Assembly: GCA_020205615.1 (NCBI GenBank)
Contig: CM035170.1
Coordinates: 38,600,143-38,664,142 of the forward strand
Reading direction: 5' to 3'
DNA from: Panax quinquefolius
Taxonomy: Eukaryota > Streptophyta > Magnoliopsida > Apiales > Araliaceae
DNA: 64,000 nucleotides
Position 1 is the first letter of the stretch. Each line of letters begins with the position of its first letter. The notes beneath the pieces are model-generated. The model was not told the DNA's origin. It ran no database searches and saw only the letters and a program-made list of their open reading frames with translations. Position numbers and translations under genes: made by a program. Below are positions 34,976 to 48,207 of the stretch, piece by piece.

Positions 34976-37305
34976 TGTAACACCCCCTTCCCGAAAAGGA
35001 AAGGGAGGTCACGTGCAAAGCACAACAAACCTCAAAATAAATAAACAGAGCACTAACAACCTCAAAATATTAATAGTGGTGATCCATTAATAAAGTAATA
35101 AGTACAATTCTCCAAACTGAGTCAAAATAATCAAAACTTAAAATTCGAATCAACCTAAATGGTCAAAGGCAAAAATCTCATCACACTAGCCCTGAATCAT
35201 CCCTGCAAACCTGCCGAAAGAAAAACACAGCATGAGCCAATTGCCCAGTATGGATATAGATATACAAAATATATACAACTGATATACGAAAATAACTGAG
35301 ACAAAATACTGAACAAAGCCTCAAGTGAAAATACGAACAAAAATATAATATCCAAAGATCTGAATGGAATATATCTGAATCAACGTAATGAATATATCTG
35401 AATCAACGTAATTGACGAAACCAATAAAAGAATAAAGAAATAACAAATGAAGTAACTAACTCAATGACTTGAATGAATGAAACCAACAAAACTAATCCAA
35501 TAAAATAATAATAGTCAAAACAAATGGTTGGAGTTATTTTATACCGAATGAGCTCGAGAAATACACATTGCAGCATTGTGCAAGTCAAAATAATGCCACA
35601 TGTGCAACCAAAATAATGCCACACATGCAAATCACACATTGAATCATACCATCGCGAATAAATGTATGCAAATCGGATAGGTGTGTTTGGCACAACATCA
35701 CAAATCCGCAGAACAGAAAACTAGGGTTAACCCATACGCCTCCCATAACAAAACACCAAATGGCCCACTTCCTCCGGAGCCTAAAATGGAGACGCCGTGG
35801 ACTAATCACACCGCCACGGAAAGTCTCACGTCTATCGTGCCAAGACGACGTGCCTGTGGTACCCCCACAGGTGGTTATAACTCAGGTATACTCTACGGTA
35901 TATTCTAACAAAAATATCATGTCACAACACATGCGACATAATACCAACAAAAGGGTTCTATATGTACATGTTGAACCGAATCAAATTATAGTCACAAGGT
36001 TTCAAAAGGAAGGTAGCAACATGTACCGCTCTACAATTATCAAAATAAATAATACTAAACATGATAACCTAATTCAAAGAATTCAAATACAAGTCATACG
36101 TATCAACTCTAAAATGAAAGTAATTTATTTCACAAGAAACAATTATGTGAAATCATAATAGAATTCGACATAAGGAAACAAACGAACAAATCAAATTTAA
36201 CAAAGGTATCGCTAAAAGAGTACGGAATCCGTTCCTGATACTTCCAAACCATTTATAGCACACTCCACAAAATCTTACCCTCAAATGCCACCGATATCAA
36301 ATACGAAACGTTATTCATCACCTAAACATATTCACCTCAAATTAAATATAATCCAATTCAATAATTCCAAAATAATTCATAATCTATATAATATGCCTTT
36401 AATCATCGTCTTATATCAATTATTAATACTCCAAAATTTATATTCCAAATATAACTCTTTAAGTTCCTTACAAATCAGAACTAATTACACAAAATAATAA
36501 TACTAAATGTAAGTACATTTATAAAAATATGAACACTTCTATTTGATGCGACTATAAAATATAATTACTTATAATATTAAGATTTAATTCATTCCATATA
36601 ATCTTACATATTTATTTATATAACATCTCTTGCAAATTATGCAAGTTTACAGTAAACTTTAATTACTACGCTATATATATATATTTTATTTAAAGAACTC
36701 ATCAATTTATTATTTTAGGATCTCCAAAATCAATCAAAAAACTACTCCTAAAGATTCAATCTGATTGGAATAAAGTGATAATAATAATAAGTACATCCGT
36801 ATAAGTATTACATTAATAAATAAACTCTCCCATCTTTAAAGATCGCTCTTAGTTCTTGAATTACAAAAGTACTTGCTCATGATGAAAAAAACAACATACT
36901 AAATTTAATAATTTAATACAATAAACCACGTGATTTATCCCCACTTTATATCTCGATGAAATTTCCCACTAGTGATCAAAATCTCTAGTCTTTCTTCACC
37001 GAGCCCCTTTGTAGGCTTGTTCCCTTTATCTCCAAAGTAGCCACCTCTTTCTTATTCGGTTTGTATAATGAAGTAATATTAAGTTTAGCTATTTATTAAT
37101 TAAGTTGCCCTAATAAACTTCTATTTGGGTTAAATTCATATTAAGGCCCAAATTTTAACCAATTTAATATTATTCATCACTTATTAATATTTATTAGCTC
37201 ACATAATTTAAATAACTAGTTTGAACCCAAATAAATGACAAGTTCCAAACAATATGTTTTAAGAATATAAATTTAATATTATTATTATTTTTTAGGGATA
37301 TTACA
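34976..37305 (-). repeat. 3' LTR of the LARD-like element (2330 bp)
   Basis: Plus strand starts TGTAACACCCCC and ends GGGATATTACA; on the minus strand this is TGTAATATCCC...GGGGGTGTTACA. The short ORFs across it recur in the other LTR and are not genes. Confidence 0.92.
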
Positions 37306-39141
37306 TTACCTCCCCTTAAAAAGGATTTCGCCCCTAATCAAAAGAATGGAAAATACCTAATTATCAAAAGATGCATATACTCCGCTCGAATGACTCCTCT
37401 ATCTCCCAAGTAGCTTCTTAACCCGCTCTTGAGAATAATTTTACCACAAGACTTTAAGAGCTAAAAGGAATTATCTTCCTCAAATTTTAATTTAATCGGT
37501 TATTTAATTATCTACTAAAAGAATTTAATTTTCCAAAAAAAAACAAGGAAGAAAAGAAGGAAACAAAATCATTTACCTTTTCCCATTTAAACACAATTGT
37601 ATAAGATAAAATCAATTAATATTTAATTATATAAAAAAATAGGTTATTACATTTTCACCCCTTAAAAATAATTCTGTCCTTGGAATTCAAATAAGCTACA
37701 GAAAAAAATAAATAAATTTAGTTACGACGTAGCGTCGCCATTTGTAACGATCAACGTGGATAAGTCATCGGTCCACGTAATTATCAATGTACTTGTAAAA
37801 GATTCGTCAGCTACCGTGTCAAGTCTTGATAAGGTTCTTCGCGTTAAATCACATGATCCACTATTGGTGCGGGCCCCCCGTTAATATCTTTGAGTTTCAT
37901 TCTTGCAAGCGTATGTACTCTTCGGAACATAATTCGAAATCACAAACATTTTTCTTCATCTAAATACGATTCAAATAACCAAAATATTTAAAATTATTTT
38001 TAACTCGTTAAAATATTTATATTCCACACATGACAAAGATCTAACAAATTATTATTATTTTTTATTTAATTTTACATAAATTCATTCATAAAACTCTAAG
38101 GACATCGGATAACCAAAACAACTATGCAAACCATATTACCAACTCTCCCCAAGTCCTCAAGAGCTTCAAAAAATCTCATCCTTAATTTGAACTATTCACC
38201 AAATAATATTACACCAAAGAATATACTACTAATATCTCTTTATCACCAACTCTCCTAAGTCCTTAAGAGTTTAAAAATATCATAATCTCCAATCAAATTA
38301 GTTCTCAAATATTATTACATCAAAAATATACTACTACTAAGATCTCTCCATCACCATACCAAACTCCAAATCATATATCCTACTATCTGAATAAACAAAC
38401 GATAGCTTTCAAAATCTCTTAAAGATTTATCACTTAATATCTAATCATTTAATAAATCAATCATTCTCTTAGTGCAAAACCCAACAAATTCCAAAATTTC
38501 CTCATACTATCACTCAAAATTTCATATAAGATAACTCCAATATTCTACTAGGAAATAATCGCAAAATTCATTTACTCCAAAAAATTAATCTAATTACCTC
38601 AAATCTTTACAACAACTCAAAATTACAAGCGATCCTTTGTACTTAATAGTTTTCACTTTATCATATTATCCCACCGATTCACATACCTCAAATTATTCAC
38701 AACTTAACAAAATCAAAATCTAACCAGATCAAACAAAATCCTCAATTCCAAAATCATAATAATTTGTAATTACCTGAAATAACTCTTAACAAATAATTTT
38801 CCCATATCAAAACTTGCTGATACAAATGCTCATATCATAATCGTATTATCATTTCTTAATAGAACAAAATATGATATTATTCTCCTTAAGAATCCAATCA
38901 CAATCCTTAACTAATATTATTGTTCCAACGCATAACAATAATAATCTTAACAAATTATCTCGCCTTTCTCAAATCAACTACAACTCAAAGAACTAAAAAA
39001 ACACTTGGTCAGAATAAGACCAACCAAATAGAGAACAAAATCAATTCAAACTCCTAGGTCTACCTAGTGATTTACCCACAACTCACAGGTCAAACCTAAA
39101 TAGGTTTTCTACAAGAAAGAACCTGGCTCTGATACCATCTC
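37306..39141 (-). other. Non-coding interior of the LARD-like element
   Basis: The minus strand ends ATCCTTTTTAAGGGGAGGTAA against the 3' LTR, a gypsy-type purine tract. A second similar tract (complement of 'cattttcaccccttaaaaat') lies near 37650, suggesting an internal duplication or nested fragment. No ORF over 60 codons is convincing. Confidence 0.75.
39121..39137 (-). other. Primer-binding site of the LARD-like element
   Basis: The minus strand reads TGGTATCAGAGCCAGGT, a perfect initiator-tRNA-Met-type site, four bases from the LTR end. Confidence 0.93.
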
Positions 39142-41461
39142 TGTAACACCCCCTTCCCGAAAAGGAAAGGGAGGTCACGTGCAAAGCACAACAAACCTCA
39201 AAATAAATAAACAGAGCACTAACAACCTCAAAATATTAATAGTGGTGATCCATTAATAAAGTAATAAGTACAATTCTCCAAACTGAGTCAAAATAATCAA
39301 AACTTAAAATTCGAATCAACCTAAATGGTCAAAGGCAAAAATCTCATCACACTAGCCCTGAATCACCCCTGCAAACCTGCCGGAAGAAAAACACAGCATG
39401 AGCCAATTGCCCAGTACGGATATAGATATACAAAATATATACAACTGATATACGAAAATAACTGAGACAAAATACTGAACAAAGCCTCAAGTGCAAATAC
39501 GAACAAAAATATAATATCCAAAGATCTGAATGGAATATATCTGAATCAACATAATGAATATATCTGAATCAACGTAATTGATGAAACCAATAAAAGAATA
39601 AAGAAATAACGAACTGAAGTAACTAACTCAATGACTTGAACTGAACAGAAACCAACAAAACTAATCCAATAAAATAATAGGCTGAAACAAATGGCTGGAG
39701 TTATTTTATACCGAATGAGCTCAGAAATACACATTACCACACAGGCAAGTCAAAATAATTTCACACAGGCAACCAAAATAATGCCACACATGCAAATCAC
39801 ACATTGGACCGCGAATCCAAATGTATGCAAATCGGATAGGTGTGTTTGGCACAACATCACAAATCCGCAGAACAGAAAACTAAGGTTAACCCATACGCCT
39901 CCCATAATAAAACACCAAATGGCCCACTTCCTCCGGAGCCTAAAATGGAGACGCTAGTGGACTAATCACACCGCCTTACGGAAAGTCTCACGTCTCTCGT
40001 GTTAAGACGACGCGTGCTGTGGTACCCCCACGGTGGTTATAACTTCGGTATACTCTACGGGTATATTCTAACAAAATATCATGTCACAACACATGCGATA
40101 TAATACCAACAAAAGGGTTTATATACGTACATGTTGGCAAGAATCAAATTATAGTCACAAGGTTTCAAAAGGAAGGTAGCAACATGTACCGCTCTACAAT
40201 TATCAAAATAAATAATACTAAACATGATAACCTAATTCAAAGAATACAAATACAAGTCATACGTATCAACTCTAAAATGAAAGTAATATATTTATTTCAC
40301 AAGAAACAATTATGTGAAATCATAATAGAATTCGAAATAAGGAAACAAACGAACAAATCAAATTTAACAAAGGTATTGCTAAAAGAGTACGGAATCCGTA
40401 CCTGATACTTCCAAACCATTTATAGCACACTCCACAAAATCTTACCCTCAAATGCCACCGATATCAAATACGAAACGTTATTCATCACCTAAACATATTC
40501 ACCTCAAATTAAATATAATCCAATTCAATAATTCCAAAATAATTCATAATCTATATAATATGCCTTTAATCATCGCCTTATATCAATTATTAATACTCCA
40601 AAATTTATATTCGAAATATAACTCTTTAAGTTCTTCCGTCCGAACTAATTACACAAATTAATAATACTAAATGTAAGTACATTTATAAAAATATGAACAC
40701 TTCTATTTGGTACGACTATAAAATATAATTACTTATAATATTAAGATTTAATTCATTCCATATAATCTTATATATTTATTTGTATAACATCTCTTGCAAA
40801 TTATGCAAGTTTTCGTAAACTTTAATTACTCTTTGCTATATATATATTTTTATTTAAAGAACTCATCAATTTATTATTTTAGGATCTCCAAAATCAATCA
40901 TGAGACTACTCCCCGCTCAACTGGATTGGAATAAAGTGATAATAATAATAAGTACATCCGTATAAGTATTACATTAATAAATAAACTCTCCCATCTTTAA
41001 AGATCGCTCTTAGTTCTTGAATTACAAAAGTACTTGCTCATGATGAAAAAAAACAACATACTAAATTTAATAATTTAATATGGAACCACGTGATTTATCC
41101 CCACTTTATATCTGATAAAATTTCCCCACTAGTGATCTAAATCTCTAGTCTTTCTTCACCTGAGCCCCCTTTGTAGCTGTTCCCTTTATCTCCAAAGTAG
41201 CCACCTCTTCTTATTCAGTTTGTATAATGAAGTAATATTAGGTTTAGCTATTTATTAATTAAGTTGCCCTAATAAACTTCTATTTGGGTTAAATTAATAT
41301 TAAGGCCCAAATTTTAACCATATAATATTATCTATCACTTATTAATATTTATTAGCCCACATAATTTAAATAACTAGTTTGATCCAAATAAATGATAAGT
41401 TCCAAACAATATGTTTTAAGAATATAAATTTAATATTATTATTTTTTTTCGGGATATTACA
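39142..41461 (-). repeat. 5' LTR of the LARD-like element (2320 bp)
   Basis: Near-identical to 34976-37305. Differences cluster at two places, about 39720-39830 and 39950-40080 (compare 35560-35670 and 35800-35910). Confidence 0.92.
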
Positions 41462-43270
41462 AAAATATTCATGAGGATATAGACATAGCTAATCATAAAA
41501 CCCCAGAAGAGGTTCAGGTACCTGAAAACAATAAAAATGATGAGATCTCGATAAGTTATGTCTCTATAAAGAAAAGATGGAACCGAAGTAAGATAGTTGT
41601 TGAAAAAAGTTTTTCATATAATATATCGCTTGATATAATTAATGAAAACGAGGATTCTGAACCTAATTCTGTCGAAGAATGTAGACGTAGAAATGATTGG
41701 CCAAAATAGAAAGAAGCAATACAGGCAGAATTAAATTCACTTGCAAAACGTGAAGTTTTTGGACCTGTAGTCCAAACACCCAAAGAAGTAAAGCCAGTTG
41801 GATACAAATGGGTCTTTCAATGAAAAAGAAATGAGAAAAATGAAATCGTAAGATATAAGGCACGACTTGTGGCACAAAGGTTTTCACAAAGACCTAACAT
41901 TGATTACAATGAAAGATATTCTCCCGTGGTACATTGCAATATCTTATTAGACTGGCCACTCATGAAAAACTAGATATGTGTCTAATGGATGTTGTCATAG
42001 CCTATTTATATGGGTCAATTGATAATGATGTTTATATGAAAATCCCTGAAGGATTTAAAATGCCTGAAGCATATAATTCAAATCCCTGGGAAGTTTACTC
42101 AATCAAGTTGCAAAGGTCCCTATATGGGTTAAAGCAATCAGGACGCATGTGGTACAATCTTCTTAGTGAATATTTATTGAAAGAATGGTATAATAATAAC
42201 CCTATATGCCCATGTGTTTTTATAAAAAAGTCAGAATCTGGTTTTGCTATTATTGTTGTGTATGTGATGATTTAAATATTATTGGAACTCATGGAGAGAT
42301 TCCAAAGACAATGGATTATTTAAAGAAAGAATTTGAGATGACAGATTTAGGAAAAACAAAATTTTGTCTCGGCCTGCAGATCGAGCATTTAGCAGATGGA
42401 ATTCTCATTCATCAGTCAACTTACACATAGAAGGTCCTTAAAAGATTTTATATGGATAAAGCTCATCCATTGAGTACCCCAATGGTTGTTGGATCGCTTG
42501 ATGGGGAAAAGAACCCTTTTAGACCTCGTGAGGATAATGAAGAATTACTTGGTCCTGAAGTACCATACCTCAGTGCAATTGGTGCATTAATGTATCTTGC
42601 TAATAATATACGATTTGATATAGCATTCTCTGTGAATTTGTTAGCAAGATATAACTCTTCTCCTTCCCAGAGACATTGGAATGGGGTTAAACATATTTTT
42701 CATTACCTATGAGGAACTATAGATATGGGCTTATTTTATTCAAATAAAAATAATCATAAATTAGTTGGATATGATGATGCATGATATCTATCCGATCCAC
42801 ATAAAGGTCGATCTCAAACAGGTTATCTTTTTATGTGTGGTGATACTGCTATATCATGGAGATCTACTAAGAAAACATTAGTTGCAACTTCATCTAATCA
42901 TGATGAAATATTTGCAATCCATGAAGCAAGTCGAGAATGTGTATGGTTGAGATCAATGACTCAACATATTCGTGAAACATGCGGTTTATCCTCCAGCAAA
43001 GGAACTCCAACCATTCTGTATAATGACAATGCTTCATGTATAGCTCAATTAAAAGGAGGATACATCAAAGGAGATAGAACAAAGCACATCTCGCCAAAAT
43101 TCTTTTTCACACATGACCTTGATAAGTGTGGTGACATTTATGTTCAACAAATTCGATCAAAAGATAATCTAGCAGATTTATTCACCAAACCATTACCAAC
43201 TGCAACGTTTGAAGGATTGCGTCGCAATATTGGAATGCGACAACTGAAGGACTTAAGGATACATTCATGA
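41462..43270 (+). pseudogene. Copia pol block 3: reverse transcriptase and RNase H
   Basis: The linker ends SISYVSIKKRWNRSK, then the RT: VGYKWVFQ (in-frame TGA near 41821), VRYKARLVAQRFSQ, LMDVVIAYLYGSIDNDVYMK and SLYGLKQSGRMWYN. The active-site YVDD at about 42258 is broken by a one-base deletion that turns it into YVMI and a stop. RT continues TDLGKTKFCLGLQIEHLADG and LSTPMVVGSLDGEKNPFRP. RNase H follows with AISWRSTKKTLVATSSNHDE, ILYNDNASCIA and LADLFTKPLP, ending IHS at 43270. Stops near 41709, 42428 and 42711 also disable it. Confidence 0.93.
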
Positions 43271-43389
43271 GGGGGAGCTAATACGCGCTGCACTATTTTT
43301 TCCTTAACCAAGGTTTTTTCCCATTGGATTTTTCCTGGTAAGGTTTTTAATGAGGCAGCTTTCAATGCGTATAGCTATATAATAGACAT

Positions 43390-43400
43390 CCAATGGGGGG
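43390..43400 (+). other. Polypurine tract of the copia element
   Basis: CCAATGGGGGG immediately before the TGTTATAAAA of the 3' LTR. Confidence 0.8.
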
Positions 43401-43635
43401 TGTTATAAAATTATGTATGTCTAGATTCATAATATTATGGATGTCTAGATACATGTAACTCCCATGAGTTTTGAAACTCATGACTCTTGAGTTTTGTAAC
43501 TTCCTAGTAGTATTGATGTTTTTATTTCTATAAATAAGATAATTGTTAAGTGATTGTGATATATACAAAATATTATGCAAATACTCTCTTTTCTCTAATT
43601 ATCTTTGTACTTGATTTTAGTTATATTTTATAACA
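43401..43635 (+). repeat. 3' LTR of the copia element (235 bp)
   Basis: Matches 13407-13640 and 14328-14560. TATA box TATAAATA at 43529-43536. Ends ATTTTATAACA. Confidence 0.9.
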
Positions 43636-44707
43636 CATAATACAATACTATAAATTTACATAATAATAATAATACAATCCCAGGTTCTAAATATCTTGCT
43701 CAAAAGTTATGCAACATCAATTAAAATATATTAATACAACATGTTTATCTATTTACCCTTCTGCTATTATCTCCTTATGTAAAATCGTGGCAAAGTTAGT
43801 TATTTGTAATATCGACAACCTATTGTATAACTAAGGCTAAAGGCCCTGTTCAAACCTCATTGACTTTCTCTCCTTCATATCAACTTGAGTGCAAATCTTA
43901 CCAACTCGTTAACTTTTACAGTATGTTGGTGTTGTCTAATTTCGGCATTGACAATTACGTGAAATTATACATGATCAACAAGTAATATAATGGTAAGAAG
44001 ATGTCAAATCCACGAGGAATTATTAGTAATAATGACCAATTACTAAAATTATATCAACTTAATCTTATTTAAATAAATGATTTAAGATGATAAAATAAAA
44101 ATAGTTAACTAGAATTCAAATTACTCAACAAGGATTAAAATCATATTAAAATGTTACGTTACAATTTCCCCCAACGCATCATCTAAATCTCTTCACTCTC
44201 CTTTCAATTAATTTACCATAACAAATAGTTAACCAATAATTCAAAAATTATTTATAAACCTCTTGTTTGCCTATTTCTATACATAATAACTTCACGCAAG
44301 TATACATGATCGATTATGCAATATAACGACAAGAAGAGTATTGTTCCCACGAAGAGTAGTTAATAATGCTAATAATCTAATTACTAATCACTCACCAGTT
44401 CAAATTTATTTAGATGAATGCGCAATCTCAATTATATAACTAATTAATAAAATAAAGCAATTACTTAAATATAAATTCAATGAATTAAAACATTAAGGTA
44501 CAATTTCCTCCGATGAATCATTCAAACATAACTATTCTTCTTTTGATAAATTAATTATTTAGAACTGTTATTCGAGAATCACTAATTGATTATATAATCA
44601 TTTTCCAAATAATTTTATAGCATATTCATTATTATTAATTCACTATATTCCTATGAGAAATAATAATAAATGAATTCATTATCATTCTCAATACGTTACT
44701 TGCGATA
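43636..44707. other. Unassigned repeat-derived sequence with an imperfect direct duplication
   Basis: No gene. About 43947-44280 and 44287-44640 align as diverged direct copies: each has 'tatacatgatc', then 'taatataa..(g)acaagaag', 'cccacgaag/ccacgagga', and 'ttacaatttcccccaa / gtacaatttcctccga'. The pattern 'cgttcccacgaagag' is common in plant repeat DNA; I cannot name the element. Confidence 0.5.
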
Positions 44708-47100
44708 TGTAAATCTAACGAGAATTTTGTGTTTAATTTTAAATATTTATTGAATTAAATAAATATTTGAGTTAATTTATTTATTGTGTTAAATAAATAT
44801 TTGATAAAATTATCATGCAATAATTTAATTGTGTTATATTAATTAATTTAATTGTTTAATAATTATAATGTTGTGTAATGGTGTTATTTTAATTTAATTG
44901 ATTAATGGAATTAAATGAATGATTAATTTAGAAGGTTAATATTTATTAAATAAATATTAAGAATTATGTTGGCTAAATAAATATTATGATTTAAATTTAG
45001 TAAGTGTGACATTTGTATACTATGTAATTAATAAGGAAAACATGAAAATAATTTAGGAAGAGTTTGATAGGGTTGCAAAACATGGTCTTATGACCTTTGG
45101 TATTTTTACCAGTTAAAAATCTTTTATTTTATAACTGATATATGTTAAATCTGCGTATTATGTATATGGTCAGGTTGGTTTTACGTGTTTTTATAACACG
45201 GAGTTGAGAAGAGAGGAGAGTTAGAGAGCTTTGAGATGTATTGGGAGTATTCTCTGTAAATTGATAAGGGTTAGAGTAAGAAGAAGGTTTTATCAAGCTA
45301 TTCTATCATCTTGCTAAGTCTTAACAAGGAATTTAAGGTATAATCTAATTTATATTTCCAGTTGTATGTTCTTGAGTTTTCTTTTAAATTGGAGTCTTAA
45401 TGTATGATTTGTGAGGAGTTGGATTGTATGTATTGGGTTAGTATATATATAATCTATTGGTTATCATTTAGAAACAATTTTTAGAGGTTAAAATTCATGA
45501 AGTCATGTTGTAAATGGAGATTTTTTGTTGTTCTTAAGTTTTTGGTGATATATATATGACATGTATGATTTTGGAGTCAAAATTGGTGTTTAATCTATTT
45601 GGTAATCTGTAAATTGGTTGTAAACATGTTAGTATGTTGAACTACAAAAAAGAATGCAACTGAAATAGATTAATTTGGTGAATTAATAAAGTCGTAGTGA
45701 TGTGATTCGTTAAACATGTCAAAATTTGGGGTTTTAAGCATAAACATGATTTTAATCCTTTAAAATTGATTGTTTTAGATGTTTATGTTGTTAGAAATGT
45801 AAAATGCATGCTTGGTGATGTTGTTAATAAGTGTATAGCTTCTGGGTTTGTTGATTTTCTGCTTGATTAGGAAAAATTGGGATGTTTGGGTTGAACAGTG
45901 AAGCAGTCTACAAGTTTTTGTCTGCGTATCGGAATACTTCCTACCTGGTATCAAAGGCGTAAGCTTGGACAAGAAACCACGCCTACTTATTTTTCTAGGA
46001 ATTGAGCACCCGGTAGCAATTCTGTAGGTTACAAGGCTTGGGGCGATCTAACCGCGCCTCTCCAAGCAAGAATAATTTATTTTTTTGTCCATGACATGTT
46101 GGCCTAACCTAGTATAGTGCTCATGATAATGTGTTAAACATGTAATGAGGTTCTATAATAGATTGTAAACATGTATTTGATGATTTTTAATTGTAAAGTT
46201 ATTAAGTTGTGAAAATTTTTAACTTATTATTTGTTTAAGTCTTGAGATGTGGTTTAAGAGTTGTGTTGTTGTGTTAGGCTTATGATTTCAGATTGATGAT
46301 GTAATATTAATTTAAAAGCTAGAACTTGAATTATGTTAACAAGTTGGATTTAAATGAGAATTAAACCTATAGAGTTAATGTTAGTGTAACTAATCGGTAT
46401 TGCGATTCTAATGATATATGTAAGGTTTTTGACGAACGTATGTTATAGTTATATAGCTTACGCATGAGGCAAGTTCCGAAACCTTATTTCTTTATATTGA
46501 GAAAGTTCTTTATCAATATCCTGTTTATTATTACGAAGTTTCTAAACCCTACTTTTCGCTAAGCAAGTTTCCTAATCTTAAACTTGTTAATGTTGTGACT
46601 ATAATTGTTCAAGTTCCTATCCATTATCTCTCATTAATGCAAAGCTTAAATTGTTCATTATTTCGAATGAGACTTTCTAATTCATTTGAAGGTAGTTTAT
46701 TGAATATACAATGTTTTATTCAATTGTATATTTTCGTGATTCAATTTTTGATTTAAATATCGTTACTGAATACCAAGTTATTGTATCGAACTTTGAATGG
46801 CCAGTGGTCCTTAGTTGATTTGATTAGTCCATTGTCGATGAGTGTTCTAAAATTTAGAACCATTGTTAAAGCTAATCCAAACTAAACTTTCTTTAGTGCG
46901 AATTTCTAAGTCAAACCGAGATGAACAACCTAATTATAGGGGATTATTTACGCGTTAGCATTAAAATGTTTGTGCACAATACATGGTTCGAAGGGCTGAT
47001 CCCCCTAAGTACGAGAAGAAAGGTCCATATAGTCTAACGATTGTTAAAGGTTGAAGTAGAAATACTTAATAATCTGGGACATAAATCATGGTTTCGACGT
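44708..47100 (+). mobile_element. Truncated LTR of family A (A3)
   Basis: Starts TGTAAATCTAACGAG, then 'aatatttattgaattaaata' as in LTR A1. The later part (46800-47080) matches A1 at 6420-6690, including 'tcaaaccgagatgaacaacc' and 'cccctaagtacgagaagaa'. A leader donor, TTTAAG/GTATAATC, lies at about 45340. The last roughly 530 bp of an A-type LTR are missing. Confidence 0.7.
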
Positions 47101-48207
47101 CGGGATTTTTATTTGTCCCTTTCTGTTCTCGTCTTTTAGTGTTCTCATGTTAGGTGAGATTTGTTTGAAAAAACAAGTTTAAAAAGGTTCGACATGTATA
47201 TGTTGATGATTTGACTGTAAGAGTCGCCAGTTGGTTATTTTTAAATAGTTGCACTAACTCAACCGAGAAAAGGTTTGCACAAAGACCTAGCGATATGACA
47301 CTATTTAACTGGCCTGTAAAACCGAAATTCGTTAGGGTCCGGGGGCTTGATTAAGCAGAGGGAAGGTGTTAGGCACCCCCCGACTTCCATGATAACACAA
47401 TTACCGCCACTTTTCAATTTAAAATTTTGTATGCTTGTGTGTGTGTAGGTCTATGTGCAATTATTTGGAAGTAGTGCTATGTCTCGTTCGCACCTATATA
47501 CAAAGGGTTTGACTTTTGTATAAAAGTTTAATTCTAACGAGATATGGCAGTGATGTTTTATAAAACAGGTTTTTCAAACCCTTATGCTCAATAGTAATTG
47601 AGGCATTTGATACTTTCATTTTATTAGGTGTTCGACTTGGTTGCTTTTATTTTTGAGATGTGAAGCATATTCGAGAAAATAAGATACATAGCAGTGCCGA
47701 ACTCCTGGTGGGCATGAGAGCCATCTAAGGAAATTCAGACACAGTGAATAATTTACAAGCTGGTTGCAGCTGAAAATGTCCATCACAGGAACCGAATCTA
47801 GATTCAGGAACTAAATATGTGATACCCATGATTACTAGGCTCACATGAACAAGCAATATGTACAAAAGCTAAAATAAGAACTAGATTCGAATAAATCTAA
47901 ACTATTTCAGCTTCATCGGTTCTAGTTTAGTCATCATGAACCGGTTAAAGTGAGAAATATAACCAGATTGAGACAAATCTAGCCCGTAGCAAAAGCTAGA
48001 AAACGAATTAGATTTGAGTAAATCTAAACTATTCCAGCTTCAACGGTTCCAATTTAGTCACTATGAACCGGTCAAAGTGAGAAATAGCCATATTTAGGCA
48101 AATCTAACTCCCAGGCTAAATAAATAGTTATATATATATATATGAACTATCAACTATCACAAAGTAAACTCAAGGCAGAACTTGAAATGTATATATATAT
48201 ACAGTAA
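47101..48207. repeat. Repeat-derived sequence with a 120-bp tandem duplication
   Basis: 47219-47380 carries GAGTCGCCAGTTGGTTA and AGGGAAGGTGTTAGGCACCC, a motif pair widespread in plant repeats. 47864-47990 and 47991-48110 are direct tandem copies ('aaaagctaaaataagaact...aaatctaaactatttcagct...gaaccggttaaagtgagaaa'). No gene. Confidence 0.55.

Larger units (their letters stand above)
34971..41466 (-). mobile_element. Large non-coding LTR element (LARD-like), minus strand, TSD AAAAT
   Basis: The element is 34976-41461 with perfect AAAAT duplications at 34971-34975 and 41462-41466. On the minus strand the 5' LTR is 39142-41461, the PBS complement 39121-39137, the interior 37306-39141, the purine tract about 37306-37325 and the 3' LTR 34976-37305. 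The interior is only 1.8 kb and lacks recognisable gag or pol, as in large retrotransposon derivatives. It must rely on another element's proteins. The first 215 bp of the two LTRs are identical, so insertion is recent relative to the decayed copia host. Confidence 0.92.
13407..43635 (+). mobile_element. Degenerate Ty1/copia element spread over 30 kb by nested insertions
   Basis: The 5' LTR is at 13407-13640, with a duplicate at 14328-14560, and the 3' LTR is at 43401-43635. Between them the expected order is present: gag (15500-16580), protease, GAG-pre and integrase (16733-18180), a linker block (34754-34975), then RT and RNase H (41462-43270). The flanks ACATA at 13402-13406 and ACATA/CATAA at the right end are compatible with a target-site duplication. 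Two insertions, about 18.2-34.753 kb and 34976-41461, split the polyprotein. Many stops and frameshifts show that it is old. Confidence 0.88.

Noticed and set aside
34571..36497. Several 70-130 codon ORFs around the LARD 3' LTR
   Set aside because: Most recur in the other LTR at 39546-40661 or are antisense to copia block 2; none has a domain.
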